Positions 36,477 through 48,948 of a stretch of 64,000 nt of DNA are shown piece by piece. Origin of the DNA: Chromera velia (Eukaryota > Sar > Chromeraceae); contig JAHBMJ010000013.1 in the NCBI GenBank assembly GCA_018398765.1, positions 59,794 through 123,793 on the forward strand, written 5' to 3'. The notes beneath the pieces are model-generated. The model was given only the letters and a program-made list of their open reading frames with translations, searched no databases and had not been told where the DNA came from. Made by a program: the position numbers and the translations under genes. How positions within the stretch are numbered: position 1 is the first letter of the stretch; every line of letters begins with the position of its first letter.

Positions 36477-39400
36477 GCACTTCCGCGTTTCTTTCGACGT
36501 CCTTTTCCAATCATAGTTCGTTCGTCTGGACTCACATTCGCTCACTCCTGCCTTCCCTCGCTCCATTCAGGGGCGTCTTCTTCGTGCACAACCTGGTCAC
36601 TGCCCTTCAGACCGTGGCTCTCCTCTCTGAGCAGAGGAGCCCTGCGGGGGGGAGGGCCTCCAGGCCGGTAGATGTGCTGGAAGCTCTGAGGGACGACAGA
36701 TTTGAAGTCCTCCTACAGGTAGGATACGTGGATAAATATGTTGTTTTCAGGCGGTCTTCCGAAATCTCCATTGTCATGCCTCTCTTTTGTTCCAATTCCA
36801 AATCATCTATCGGCTTTCCGGTTCGTTGAAGCACTTAGTTTTTGCTTCTTTGTGCCTGTCTGCTGCTTTGTCTTCCTGCGCTCCTAGAAGAGAATTTGAG
36901 TATTCACGGTCAGCGCGTCTGTCTGTGTGCCTGTCTGTGCAGGATCTGCGGACGTATGCAGACCAACTAGGAATCCAGTCAATTGCCCGTGTAGTGGCTT
37001 CTCTGAAGAAACTAAAGAGACGGCAGTATCCCCTCTTCCAGGGCCTCTTCCGACCACTGATGAAATGCGAACTCCAAACACGAGACGTCAAAATGCTCAT
37101 CGCGTGCGCAGATGCGTTCCTTTGGGTGAGTGAGTTAGGTTGTACACTCTTCGACTTCGTTTTCTCGTGTCACAGCGCATACACCTTCCCTCTCGGGATA
37201 CAAAGATCTATGGGTTCTCCCTCCGTCTCCGGTGTACACAAGCAGACACATCCCGCTTTCTTATTGCCTTATTGACTTCTGCTCTCTATGATGCCTTTCT
37301 TTTCATATTTCTTTGTTTCTGTGTGTGAATGTGGATACAGGCTGGATACGAACAACACCCCTTCTACGATCGTGCGGCGTCCGTGTTCTCTGACGCCTGT
37401 GTCCACTGGGCTGGGGGGGAAAGAGAGAGTGAGGAGGAAGGGGGAATGACATCTGAACTCCTGGTCTCGGCTTGCAAGCTCCTGGCTCGACAGAAAATCC
37501 ACCAGAGAGCTTTCTTCAGAAACGGTCAGTCGGGAGTTTTTTGAACCCTCTGTTCTTCCTTCCTTGTGGCATTAAGTACATCCTTGCGTGATCCACCAGT
37601 CTTCTCCGTGCTTCTGAGGAAACTCTTCTCGCCCCCGAATCTTGCTCTTCTCTCCTCTTGGATTCCATTCGATTCGATTGTCTCCTTCTCCCTCTTGATA
37701 TTTCAAGGCTTGTTGCCGCTTTCTGTGCAGCTGAGAGGGCCTTACTCAGGGGACGGGAAGGGTCAGAGGCCGCCTCCGCCCTCGCTGAACGGTTCTCGCC
37801 CACCGACGTTTCCGTCTTCGCACACGCATTCGCATCTCACCTGTGCCCCAAGTCAGTAAACAGGAGCATATGGGAGAGAGGAACAAAGGGCAGTGGCAGC
37901 GTGATGGAAGCGTACGAGTGAAGCAATCCGAGGCACTAACATATAATGTCTGCGCACTGTTCTTGAAGAATGAGAAATTATGTCTTCAGTTGTTCCACTT
38001 CCTACCTTAGCATTTATTATTTCCATTTGTTTTCTCTCCACTCCAATTTCCCTCTTCTACTAACTCTCCCCCTTTGCAGATACGACGGTCTGTTTGACGC
38101 TGTGGCGTCTCTCATTGTCTCTCGCCCGGGCGCTTTCACCATGCGGGAACTGACGGTAGGTCTGTCTGTGGGGTGAAGGGAAGATTGAGAGAGCGCAGTC
38201 CGATTCAGCAGACTCAAATCTAGGATCTGACGGCGGTGGGACCTACGGGAACTTCTTTTTTTTCTTCCCCTTTGCCTGTGTTCTCCTTCCTTTTTCTTAT
38301 TTTCGCTTTTCGTTCATGAATAATTCCCTCTTCATTTTTTTCTGCAGATTTGTGCCAACGCATTCAAGAGGATGGCCCTCAGGTACCCCGAAGTTCTCCA
38401 AGTCGTCTGTGACAGAGTGCTGGTCAGTCGGGAATGCGGGCTTTCTTTCATCCTGCACACGACGAATGAATTGTCATGTTCTGTCACAAATGTGCACACG
38501 ACAAGTTCTAAAGTGCAAGGTTCCATCCAGACATTTACTTCCAATGCAAAGGAAAGCACACATCACGTGTTCATCTACACCTTTCCCAGACTCACCTCAA
38601 GGCGTTTCTACATGCAAACACGTTCTGTGTCAAACTCCCATTTTGAAAGAACCTTTCGGCTGAAATGGCACTCCCCTTGCAGCCCCACGTCGAGACAGCT
38701 CTGCGCCTCAGACGACCAGCCGCGCTGTCCCCAATGGAGGTCAGCCAGTGCGTTGAGGCCGTCACATTCTTCGGATCCCCCCCGGAGACGGAATGGGACC
38801 GCCAGAGAGACCCGAGAGGAGTTCGCTTTCCCGGGGCAAGACCACAGGAATGTCCGGGACACACAGCCGCGCCCCCCTCCCGGGGTTCGTGGTTAGAGGC
38901 CGAAGCTGACGATGTTGACGATGGATCCTCCTTCTCCTTCACTTCACGTGCGCCCACCGGTTTATCCCTTCGAGAGGCCACAAGGGCGTTGACAGTCGCA
39001 GCTGCTCGTTACCTCTCTGAGCCCTATGTGCTGGATGATGTGGAGGAAGGTGCTGCGATCAAGATCTGTTTTTCGGTCGCGATGATGGGAGTGGCAGGTC
39101 CGTCCGTCTCCCTTTCTTCGTTCCCGTTTCTTGCGTGTCTTTGTCTCTTGGAGTGGGATCAAAGACACGAAGGAAAACAAAAAAACGGAAGAAGTGTGGA
39201 AAGGAAGGAAGGAAGGAAGGAAGACAGACAGACAGACAGACAGAAGAACTAAAGATGAAGAAAACAGTTTTCTGGGAAAGAAACACATGCGCAGATGAGG
39301 GACCAGATGAGTATACCCTGTCTCTCCAATGTTTTTTCTCTGTTGCATATTTTGACTTTTCGTCTCTGAATTCTGCCTGCTTCTCTCTCGTGCAGCCTCA

Positions 39401-39714
39401 GTACCGTACGAACTTGGGTTCCTTTACAGGTCTGTGATTTCTTTTTTTTGCGTGTGGGAAGAGTTTTGCTGTTCTTAGTTCTGTGACGTATTTAAATGAG
39501 TTTGCATTCTTGCGATGTGTTGGTCCTCTACAATTTTGTAAGAGAGCTTTCTCGCCCACTTCCCCTTTTGTTTGGGTAGTTTTGTGTAGTATGAATACAT
39601 ACTCTGTACTCCTCCTTTTTCCCCCGCTGTCTTTCAGGAAAATCGGAACGGACACGAGCTGGGAAAGGGAGAAACGAAAAGTCCGTCGGAATATATGTCT
39701 CTCTCTCTCTCCCT

Positions 39715-39754
<40 letters not shown>

Positions 39755-39761
39755 CTCTCTC

Positions 39762-39795
<34 letters not shown>

Positions 39796-40355
39796 CCTCT
39801 CTGCGTTTGTGTGTGTCTGTGTGTCCGTGTGTCTGTGTGTGTTCATTCAGTCTTTACTGTTTCTGGCCTCTTTGACTTATTTTTTGGCTGCTGGGAATGT
39901 CTCCGACTGTTTGATTCTCTGTGTCGGCCTCTCCTGCTTTTCTTGTCTTCCTTCTCTTCTATCTATCCTTGTAGCTATCGATCTGTCTATTTCTATCTGT
40001 CTGTCTATCTATTCATCCATCCATCCATCCCTCTATTGAATCATCCATCCACCCCGCTTGCTTTGTCCATATACGTCCATGCATGTACGTGTGTGCAGGT
40101 GTTTGGGATTTTTCTCTCCAAAAGAATCTCCTGGCCCTGGTTGGACTCTTGCATTCATCCTCGGTGGGTGTTTTTCGTGTCCTTCCTTAGCCGCTGTAGA
40201 TCTTCTCTTCTTGACTGTATGGGTGCCTCTCTTTCATCATGCTTTTTGTAGATCGGTCTTTCGTCACATCTTTCAACTTCGCTTTCGTCGTCGGTGCCAC
40301 GATCTGAAATTCGCTCTCTGAGTCTGTCCTCGCTCTCTGAGTCTGTCCCTTTGAG

Positions 40356-40389
<34 letters not shown>

Positions 40390-42137
40390 AATGAGTGAGA
40401 CTGCAGATGTGTACGAGAGGGATTCCGTGCATGGTCACTCGCCAGAGGATCTCCTGGGGGTGTCAGGTTCCCTTCTGAGGCTACAGAGGTCTGTCGACAA
40501 ACTTTTGTTTTTTTTCTTTGTCTGAATGTCTGGAACCCGCCGTGCTCTTTCTTTCTTGGTCATCCGTGCAGTCTCTGTCACTCTCTGAGGTTTTTATTTC
40601 GGCAATCACGTGACGATGTGCACGTGCAGCCGGTTTGACGCTGTATTCGTTCTCTCCTGGAACATCCTTTCGTTCTTGTTGATCCTGTCCTTCTTTCCTC
40701 TTCCACCCCCCTGCCGCCCCTTCTCCGCATTCCGCAGGTCTCAGAAGAGCTCCGCAGCCTGGCCGTTCCCCATCGGTCAGCTGGTTTGCGCATTTTCATT
40801 CTTGTGTGGGCGTGCTTTGTCTGGCTTTGTTCGACTAGTGTTGAGTGAACTGGAAGGAAGAAAGGCAGAACGGAAGAAAGAAGGAGAGGAAGTCAGGAAG
40901 GAAGGAAGGAAGGAAGGAAGAAACATATCAAGTCAAGGTTCAAACCTACCTCGTTGCAGGACTCAAGTGCTGATCGACGGTCCTTACGTTCTGGATCTGG
41001 CGCTGGGACAAAGTCAGTCAGTCAGTCAGTCAGTCAGTCAACGGACCAGTAGATGATAGGCAAGTGCATGAGTGAGGAGTGAGTCACTTTGGCGTCACTG
41101 TGTGGCTTTCTTCGACATCTCGTCTATTCTTGTTTACACCATTCAAGCAGGTCGAATTGGAATCAGCTGTCCCTGGGTTTCTTCTTCTCTCTTTGACATC
41201 CTTCCGCTTGGTTGTCTGACCTTCCTCTCCTGCAGCAACGACTCTCTATCGTGAGAACAAATTTGAAAACTTCAAACCAGTACCGGCTCATAGACAGAGG
41301 CATCAACCTCAAAGACGTTCCGACAACGGTTCTCCTGAGCCCTCCCCTCTTCCTCTGGGCGTCACGGTTCCCACCCCCTCGGGGAGTGTTGTGTGGAAGG
41401 GACACAAGGACAGTCACGAGGAGTGGGTGGAAGTGGACCCCCCAGACAGATTCTGCATCATGGTCGTATCAGAAGCCGCCAGGGGGGGGAGGGAAGGGGG
41501 GACGTTCCTTCCGGTCGTGTGCGGAGAGACCGCGTTGGAATTTGCGCACATTCGGTCAGTTGGGTCATGGGATAAGGGAACAACTTTTGACTTGGTGTGA
41601 GAAAAACTAGAGTGAATTTGGATGTTGAAATTTGCTTTCTGTGTGCTTTGAGGGGTCTCTGATTTTGTGCGATGAGAGGGAATGGACGAGAATTCCGTTG
41701 AATCGTTGATGTATGAGTTTTCCTTGATTCAAAAAGCTCTGTCTACTGAAGGGGTCTGGCTCCATCTTTTGACATTCAGTCAGGCTCTTGGCCTGCATAT
41801 TCAAACTTTGCGAGCCTTGCTTTCTTTTCTCATACCCACTTATTTTATCTGAGGTCTACGATGTCAGCAAAAAAGTCTCAGTATTCCATCAGATAAAGTC
41901 ACGTTTGCAAATCGATTCTTCCCCTACTGTTTTTTCAGGTCCCTCGGCTGGCGTCCTCTTCCTGTTGTCCGGAGTCAGTGGAGAGCCCTGGACCGGCAAG
42001 GACGACAGGCCCTCCTCAGGGCCCTCGTACCTCCAGTGTTTGCCTCGAAGGCGAGCCTCACGGCTGCAGCGACAGCTGGACAACTCTCAGAGAACTGCCC
42101 AAACCTGGTCCCGAATCGTGAAGAGCAAGAGCCGTGA
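35833..42137 (+). CDS. RAP-domain (FASTK-like) organellar RNA-binding protein
   Basis: Fifteen exons: 35,833-36,197, 36,571-36,718, 36,943-37,125, 37,341-37,524, 37,731-37,851, 38,080-38,155, 38,348-38,422, 38,683-39,097, 39,396-39,429, 39,638-39,696, 40,407-40,492, 40,738-40,775, 40,960-41,012, 41,236-41,554, 41,939-42,137; 784 residues. The N-terminus (LLLSSFHSTCRLFGASAFRH) is basic, hydroxylated and free of acidic residues, as in mitochondrial presequences. The body has degenerate helical repeats (LRTYADQLGIQSIARVVASL, FDAVASLIVSRPGAF) typical of RAP/OPR-like RNA-binding proteins. The C-terminus carries RAP features: VLIDGPYVLDLAL, then RFCIMVVSE..FLPVVCGETALEFAHIRSLGWRPLPV and a basic helix. 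Members act in organellar RNA processing and are expanded in alveolates. Exons 9-12 are short and less certain. Shares a divergent promoter region with sufS. Confidence 0.8.
36426..36474 (+). repeat. (CT)n(CA)n compound microsatellite
   Basis: In intron 1 of the RAP gene. The same (CT)n or (CA)n pairing recurs at 10,470, 31,730, 46,441, 49,900 and 50,230. Confidence 0.9.
39697..39845 (+). repeat. (CT)n microsatellite beginning at a splice donor
   Basis: About 120 bases of almost pure CT followed by GT-rich DNA. It starts directly at the GTCTCTC donor inferred for RAP exon 10, so the donor is itself the first repeat unit. Confidence 0.8.
41013..41040 (+). repeat. (GTCA)7 tandem repeat at a 5' splice site
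   Basis: Seven perfect GTCA units directly follow exon 13 of the RAP gene. Each unit is a potential GTCAGT donor, so slippage in splice-site choice would shift the frame by 4 bases. Confidence 0.85.
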
Positions 42138-44759
42138 AGAGGGAGCGCGGCATCAAAGGCAAAATGAAATTATGTCAAAAAAGGGCTGGTGGTTGACTCG
42201 GGTTTAGTGGCCGACAAAAGCTTAACTAGTACCTTCAATGTCGCATCAATGCCTACATGAATCATGAATGGTAGGATCCATGTATAACTCTGACTCAGGG
42301 GTTTTGAGAGCTTAGTAGCTGTAGAACAGATATTTGTGGCGAGTTGCGAAATTCTAGGCAAAATTAAAGAAAGAGGGGCACGGGGGAGGCTAAACAAATT
42401 TTGCAACAGGGTTACGAATTAAAAGTCTTCAGAGCGCAGCCCCTTATTTATATGAAAGTGACTCGAACATTAAAATCATAATTTAATCAAGAGTTCACTT
42501 TTAAATGCAAAGTTTTTTTAAAAAGCTTTGCAAACTTCTTGTTTCCCCAGTTTCTTGACGCAGTTGAGGCCCCCGGAGTCGCCAGGTGTTCCCTCATTCC
42601 AGAACAAGCAGAGGGGCTCCAAAAGGACAACCACAGAGCAAGCAGACGAAGCAAAACACCCATGCACAACGACCTCGGAGCTTCAACTAACTGAAGAAAC
42701 GCCTGTAAGCTGGGCTCTTCATTCTACACAGATTCAGAACCATGGCAAACACGGCGGTGCCCGTGAGGGCCGTGACTTCGCACACGTGAGGGTAGATTTA
42801 CTTAGCATCCAGTTTCTTTGTTCTGCTAGGAGCTTGACAGAAACGCACAAGGGAGGTCACTGAGAGAGGGTCGATGGAGAGTCTGCTGGAGCCTCCATTT
42901 TTTGATTGCCTCTTCTGAAGCTTTGCACAGCTCTCAGTCGTGCCAAACATTTTTCCACCCAGACCAATTGCTTAGCTTTCATGCATTTAAATGTCTTCTA
43001 CTTGCTCCGTGTGTATCAGTCTTTGAAAGCGGTCCATACTATCCCGACGCAAGTGCTCCTTACTCGTTCATCCTTTCTCATTTGTGGCACTTCGTACTGG
43101 TCTCCATCTAAACATCTGGATCTACCTAGGGACCTGTCCTTCTTTTTCACAGTTTCTCATTGACACACGCAGAACGATTTGCAAGCTTTTGCACTGTGTA
43201 GTGTGACTTCTTTGTGAAAAGAATTATGTTGTCTCTGTGCTCTCAGACTGTTCTTCGGAATCCTGTCCAACCCTTGCTGACCGCCTCCTATCCGGTCTGA
43301 CCAGCCTAGCTGTAAAGCCCTCCTTCCTGTACTATTTCCCTTGCAGAAAAAGCAATTCTTTATAGTTGATTAGCGGCGCTAAACGTTATTTTTGAGCGTA
43401 TCCATTAGTGTTGTGCCTGTGTATTTCTTTGCAGGTAACATTTACTAACTTCTATGTGCCGCGGTGATCATAATTTTTCCTACCATGCACCCTAGCTAAT
43501 CAACCAGTCTTTTGAGCACATTTGAGCAGATTCGTACAAGAGTAACGATTTTAAATGCTTTAAAAGGCTCTAGATTGCTTTAAGCAACCTAGTTTTACTT
43601 TATAATGAAGCTAGAATATAATAAATTTAAAAGTCACTTTGAATTCCACTAAGTCCTACTAGTCCACTCTGTTCAGCCTTCCAGGTTTCCCCCTTCCTTC
43701 AATGTTGACCAGACAAGCCGCACTCACGGCTGCAGCCAGTTTTTGAAAACTTTAAGGTGGTGCTGTATAGAAGAAGAAAATCGGAGGAGACGGGGAAAAT
43801 CTGGGGGCATGACTCGATGAGGGTTTTCCACCTGGGTTAGGATGGCAAGTTACACGTATATACACGCCATGGAGCACTTCAGGACGGCTGTGATGGCGTG
43901 GGTTTCCCAGTATACAAACACCAGTCGGGGAAAAGCAAAGAAAATAAAGAAAAACCGAAAAAGAGAGAGATGAGATAGAAGAAGGCGGGTAGCTTGGCTC
44001 CCCCCAGCCACTTTTTAATCCTACAGACTAGCGTTTAAAGCCGACCTTTTCTCATAGTTCAGGACAAGCCCCTTTTGAGCCGCTGGGGGTCATTTATCAT
44101 ATTTTTGCGTGTACTTTCTCCTTTGAGGGAGGGCTGCCAAGCTTGTCTCTTGCTAAATGTTGGAAGCCTCGAACGCTAGGCTACTAGTCTAGTCAGCAAA
44201 GAAGTCTTGGCGTCAGAGGGCATGGGATCAGATTCAAGACGAGATTGGCTTTCTCGAACAGTTCAAAAAGGGGGAAGAACAAGCGTCCAGCAGATAGAAC
44301 CTCTCCTTTGACATGTCTTTCCCATCAGTCACACGCGCTGTGCGGGCTTTTGTCAAGCTCGAAAACCATCTAGCAGGAGAAGGCGAGGGTGACCGACCTG
44401 GTCTTCAAAAGGGCAAGTTTGTTGCAACGTGGCTATGAGAGCAGACTAAGTATGAAGCTTAGCAATGGGAGTTTGTTCTGTTTCTTATTTCTCTGTTTTC
44501 TTTCCTTTTCATCTCCTTTTCCTCTTCTTTTACAGATAAAAGATATGAGCACAATGACCGAACGGTCTTTTTCCGAATTGTTCATCCCTTTGACCTTTCG
44601 AACGCCTTTTTCGTACATCTATTCCAATCCTTGTTCTCCCTCTTCACTGGTTTGCTCTGTCTGCTCTCAGTACCTTGGATTGGTTTGACTGTCGCAGCCT
44701 TCTATAGTGAGGGACGGCACTTAAATCGATTAAGCGTCATGATTCAGGCGCTGGGTTTC

Positions 44760-44894
44760 AGCTAGCAGACGGCAGCCCCACCCTGATGAGTGATACAGGT
44801 CTGGCAAAGGGGCAATACAGCATTGTCCTAGACTCATGCATTGCATGATGGCCTATAGACCGATAAATAATAATAATGATGATGATGATGATGA
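44760..44894 (+). mobile_element. LINE-like 3' end with (TAA)n(TGA)n tail
   Basis: The sequence CTGGCAAAGGGGCAATACAG..CTATAGACCGATAAATAA ends in TAATAATAATGATGATGATG, the kind of 3' terminus seen on 5'-truncated non-LTR retrotransposons. No reverse transcriptase frame is recognisable upstream, so this would be a truncated copy. Clade unknown. Confidence 0.4.
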
Positions 44895-44999
44895 AAAGTT
44901 TTAACCTAGCTTTTAACTAGACTTTTATTGTACGAGTCTTTTAACTGTCTTTCAAACTTGAACACACCTAGAAAAACATATAAAAGGGGAAAAAATCTA

Positions 45000-45072
45000 C
45001 GGTGGAAGTCGAGGCCCGGCAGTGGACCGCAGGGCAACCCGGAATATAAATCCTATCCTAATCCTATCCTAA
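45000..45072 (+). mobile_element. Second retroposon-like 3' end with (TCCTAA)n tail
   Basis: Reads GGCCCGGCAGTGGACCGCAG..CCCGGAATATAAATCCTATC and then a short ATCCTA repeat. The terminal CCGGA(A/C)ATAAATCCTA is shared with a minus-strand copy at 22,418-22,460. Two copies with the same end and a variable repeat tail fit a LINE or SINE family. Confidence 0.4.
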
Positions 45073-46043
45073 AGAATCATTTGGTTTCTAGTTGAGCCAC
45101 TGGCAGAACCTAGGCATATCATAGCAAAATTAAAAAAAAAAAAATTAAGTTAGTCCTCACTTTTTTTGATATTTACAAGTACTTTCAACTTATAGTAGTC
45201 TAACAGTACCTTATGATTTTTTTCTTGAATTCCTAGTCAAATCCTAGTCAAATTTCTTACCAGTTTCACAAGTTCTTGAGGTTAGTCTGCACGGTATTGG
45301 CTGTGGCAAGTCGGATGCAAGTTGTACGGCAACTTACGCTAAAAAGGGGTCTTGTGAGAACGGCTTTAGGAACGGCTTTTCAAGCTACGAGACTAGTCTT
45401 CAAGCCATTCTAGCTTTTTTGATCGTTTATACGATTCGTTTTTGATAAATTGAAGAAGAAAACAAGTTTTTATAACTTTGAACCTAACTTTGAACATGCA
45501 ATCATGCACGATCGAAAACGCACTGCATATGCGGCAATGATATTCGGTAAGGATGTCTCTGATAACCGTGTTGTTCAAGAAATACAAACAAGGATGCTAA
45601 CATGAATCGAATGGTTACGTAATCAAAAAGTCGTTAAAACATCGACCCAAGGACCCTCGTGATTCTTTCCCATTCAAAACGGAATCTTATTTTCAATACC
45701 AATTCACTTATTTCAACGCCCACGGACATGAAATCAGCAAAGAGAAGCAGAACAGCAGGCAGATTCAACAAAGTCGCCAAGACGCGTAACACAAGACAAA
45801 AAAAGAAGAGTCAATATCTCACAAACCATCAGGCATCAAAAAGCAGATTCCGTATGCATGCATGAAATGGAAGACCCGGATCCTTAATGCCTCATACATT
45901 CTCTTCAGGGCCCTTCTGCCCCTCCAGGTCCTTCACCTCTTCCCTCTCCCCCTCTTCCTGAGACGGCGGGTCCTCAGGAAGCACAGGACCGGGTCCCAGG
46001 GAAACCCCCCCAGCCGACTCCAAGGACGCGCACGTAGAGGTTC

Positions 46044-46439
46044 TCAACAACGACTTTCCTCTCCGAAAACTTCTCTTCTTGCCCCCCTCAGACCCTCTCT
46101 CGTCGTACTATCGGTAGCTTTCCTCCCTTTCCCCCCCTTACGCGTCCGGCCAGCCATCTGGACCTCCGGAGGTTCTCTCTCGAGGAACTGGTCAATCTTC
46201 CGCCATCGACTGCAGAGGTTGAACCTTGCAGAGATGACCTGAATGCACTTCCATAAGATCATCAGGACGGTAGAGGCGATAGAGAACCAGAAGGCGGACT
46301 GCGCCATGTCCTGATTGTCCACTAGGTGCTGGCCGTAGACTGTGAGGATGAAGATGACGGCCTCCGTAAGGGAGAGGAGGAAGGAGAAGAGGAAACGGAC
46401 CCAGGAACGTTTGAAAGACTTCGGGTTCACAAGGATGAT

Positions 46440-46483
<44 letters not shown>

Positions 46484-48948
46484 AGAGAGAAAGAGAGAGA
46501 TTGGATGAGTGAATCAGAAACTCTCAAACTGATTCTCACAGATCGCATTTCTTCAAACAGGCATAGTTCTCAAGATAAAGACATATGGGGACTATTTATA
46601 GAAGCAGACATCAACGCGGAAGAGAAAAAAGACACGAAGGGAAGAACCGGCACAGAGACGCGAAACAATCGCCAAGGGTGCGAAGAAAGAAGGAAACCCA
46701 CAACCGTTGTTTCTTCTCTTCTTTCCTGTATGCGTCATCCTCATTTTCCCGTTGACATGAAGCACGCACGCAAACAAACAAAGACCCACACACCCACCTG
46801 CACGACCATGACGTTCAGCATGTCGAACAACGCCAAGAAGAGGACAGCGACACCACACCAAAAAGTGTCCCCAAAATTCTCCAAACGACCCATGGGACAC
46901 AAAAGCTTCCCTGCCCCACTGCCCAACTCCCGAATCCTATCGCACTCACACCCCTGCAGGTTACACTCAAACAGATGTCTCACCCCTGCCGTCCCCACCA
47001 AACAAAGTCCATTTGAGGACACAGACTCCAACAGAGTCTCAAACGTCCCTTCATCCTCAGTTCTCCAAAATCTCTTCTCTCTCACATCCTCACACGCTTC
47101 GGGAGCTCCTGGAGCTGCCTCCCCCTCTAACTCCCGCTTCCTCAAAATGATATGCCGGGCCCGTTTCCTCTGCACTACCTGGATCGTTCCCACGTCCGCC
47201 ACATCATCTGTGCGTCCTCTTTGTGCCTGATCGGGAAGTAGAACGAAGTCGCCCAGATCAAAGAAACCGTAGTCATGAATGCCCCGCCCCGGACGCACTG
47301 CGGCCTTTGCATATTCCAACGCCGCCTCATTGGAGAGTTCAAATCCCCCTGTGTGTCTTCTGAAGCCTTCCTGTATTCCAGGAAGCCACCCTGTCAGTGT
47401 GGTTGTTCTGTTCTCATCGTCAAAGAACGAAAACCCTCTCTGACCAAGCTCTGCAGTGGGCGGGATGGTCAGGTTGGCCCTGTACAACATTTCTGCGTCT
47501 CGTCTCACTTCCCCAAGGAAAGCACGCCCCGCTGCTGTCTGCCTCCAATAAGCACTCGCAGCCGGGGTTTCCCCAAACTTGTCAAAACTTCCATTCGGGA
47601 AAAAATGAATGGGAGGAGTAGGCACTCCCCAGGGATTCAAATCATTGGGAAAACTACGTACATTGAATGGCCGAGGGGCCAACGTGATACCTGACTGCGG
47701 AGAAGAGAAATCACTCCACTCATACACACCAGCCATTGTCAACTGCACACCGACAGCAATGTCGGAAGTGAAGTCGACGAACACCAGGCACATGAGGATA
47801 GCCAGATAAATGCGACGGAAATCAAGAACGGACGCTGCGGCAATGGGAGCACGACAACAGGCCCATGCAGTCCACCAACATGTGCACATGTCCTGAAGTA
47901 CAGATACGAACCCCCTCTGTTCCTTTTTCCCTTCCAAAATCGCACTCACTCTTCTCTTCACACAGCTACCACAACCAGCCGTTTTCTTTTCCACCCCCTC
48001 TTTCTCTTTCTCTTCTTCTTCCTCTTTCGCTAGGGCTTCATCCAAATGGTGCCACCACACTCTGTTGACCTCTGGGTTAGCCGAACGTGCAAACACCATA
48101 CGGTACCCGCATGCATTGGGCTGAGAAACAAGATCATCCCCTTCTTCGCCTCCATCTGTCCCTTTTTCCGGACCCCCTTCCTCGTCCGTCTGTCCAAGTG
48201 GTTGGAGCTCTGCGGCTATTGCATCACTCTCCTTGTCCTCTCCGTCTCCCTCTCCGTTCTGAATCGCTCGCATCTCCACGATGCACTCAGCCTCACATCG
48301 TGTGAACCCCCGAGGCAGAGAACGACGCACAAACGTGGGCACACAGAAGAAAACACCAAGCGCCACATTCAGAAGTTGCTGGAACACATCACCAGCACCC
48401 GTCGATGCATTCATCGACGCAAAAGAGATTCCTGTGATCGCACCCAAACCCAAGGCAGCGCTGTACAGAGCTAACCAAGAGAGAACCTTATCAACACGAC
48501 TGCGGGGCGGGAAAAAGAAGCATCCAACTTGGGCAACAAGCGCAAGACCCTGTAGCCCAAAGAACCCCCTCATGGCGATTCCAATCAGCCCGAGGTCATT
48601 CGACTGTCCTCCACCCACACCTACTCGCTCTGTAACGCCTGCCAGGATGTAGACAGAGACTGAAAAGGGAACAAGGGTCCAAAACAGAAAAGAAGTCAGG
48701 ACGGAGACGGGCATATCATCGAAGTAAAGAGACGGCAACCATACTTTCCTTCCTCTGCACCAACGCAGAGTGGGTGGTACAATCTTGAGAAAGTAGTAGT
48801 GACGCTCATCCTTGTTCTCCTCTGCACTTGTCGTTGCTGCCTCTCCAGTACCATCTGGAGCCTTCTCACCCATGCCTGACTCCTCCAAAACTTCAGGAGT
48901 CCCCCCCCCCTCCACGTCTCCGTCTCGGACCACAGACCCGCAATGCAT
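46044..48948 (-). CDS. Polytopic membrane protein, unrecognised family (ectodomain-less member)
   Basis: Two exons on the minus strand: 48,948-46,798 and 46,439-46,044; 848 residues. I recognise no known family. Eight membrane segments are visible: four in the first ~220 residues (FWTLVPFSVSVYILAGV; FFGLQGLALVAQVGCFFF; LALYSAALGLGAITGISF; LLNVALGVFFCVPTFV), one after an acidic ~160-residue cytoplasmic loop (LAILMCLVFVDFTSDIAV), then a ~200-residue loop with glycosylation-like sites, then three more, the last two in exon 2. Conserved with the neighbour at 52-61 kb: MP(V/I)(S/T).L.S, FPPRSRV, FVRR.LPRGF, DFVLL, and the phase-0 intron after transmembrane segment 6. A start at ATG 48,948 is assumed. 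The 3.3 kb upstream is microsatellite and AT-rich DNA without ectodomain modules. Confidence 0.8.
46441..46500 (+). repeat. (CA)n(GA)n microsatellite at an acceptor
   Basis: Forms the entire acceptor-side tract of the intron before exon 2 of the minus-strand membrane gene, which is therefore (GT)n rather than a pyrimidine tract. Confidence 0.85.

Larger units (their letters stand above)
42138..46043. other. AT-rich island with retroposon-like tails, no gene
   Basis: About 3.9 kb with many stops in all frames. Short open frames (44,389-44,688 and others) have no recognisable content. Two retroposon-like 3' ends are noted separately. Confidence 0.6.

Noticed and set aside
41013-41040. Possible CRISPR or regulatory tandem array
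   Set aside because: A 4-base perfect microsatellite without spacers in a eukaryotic intron.
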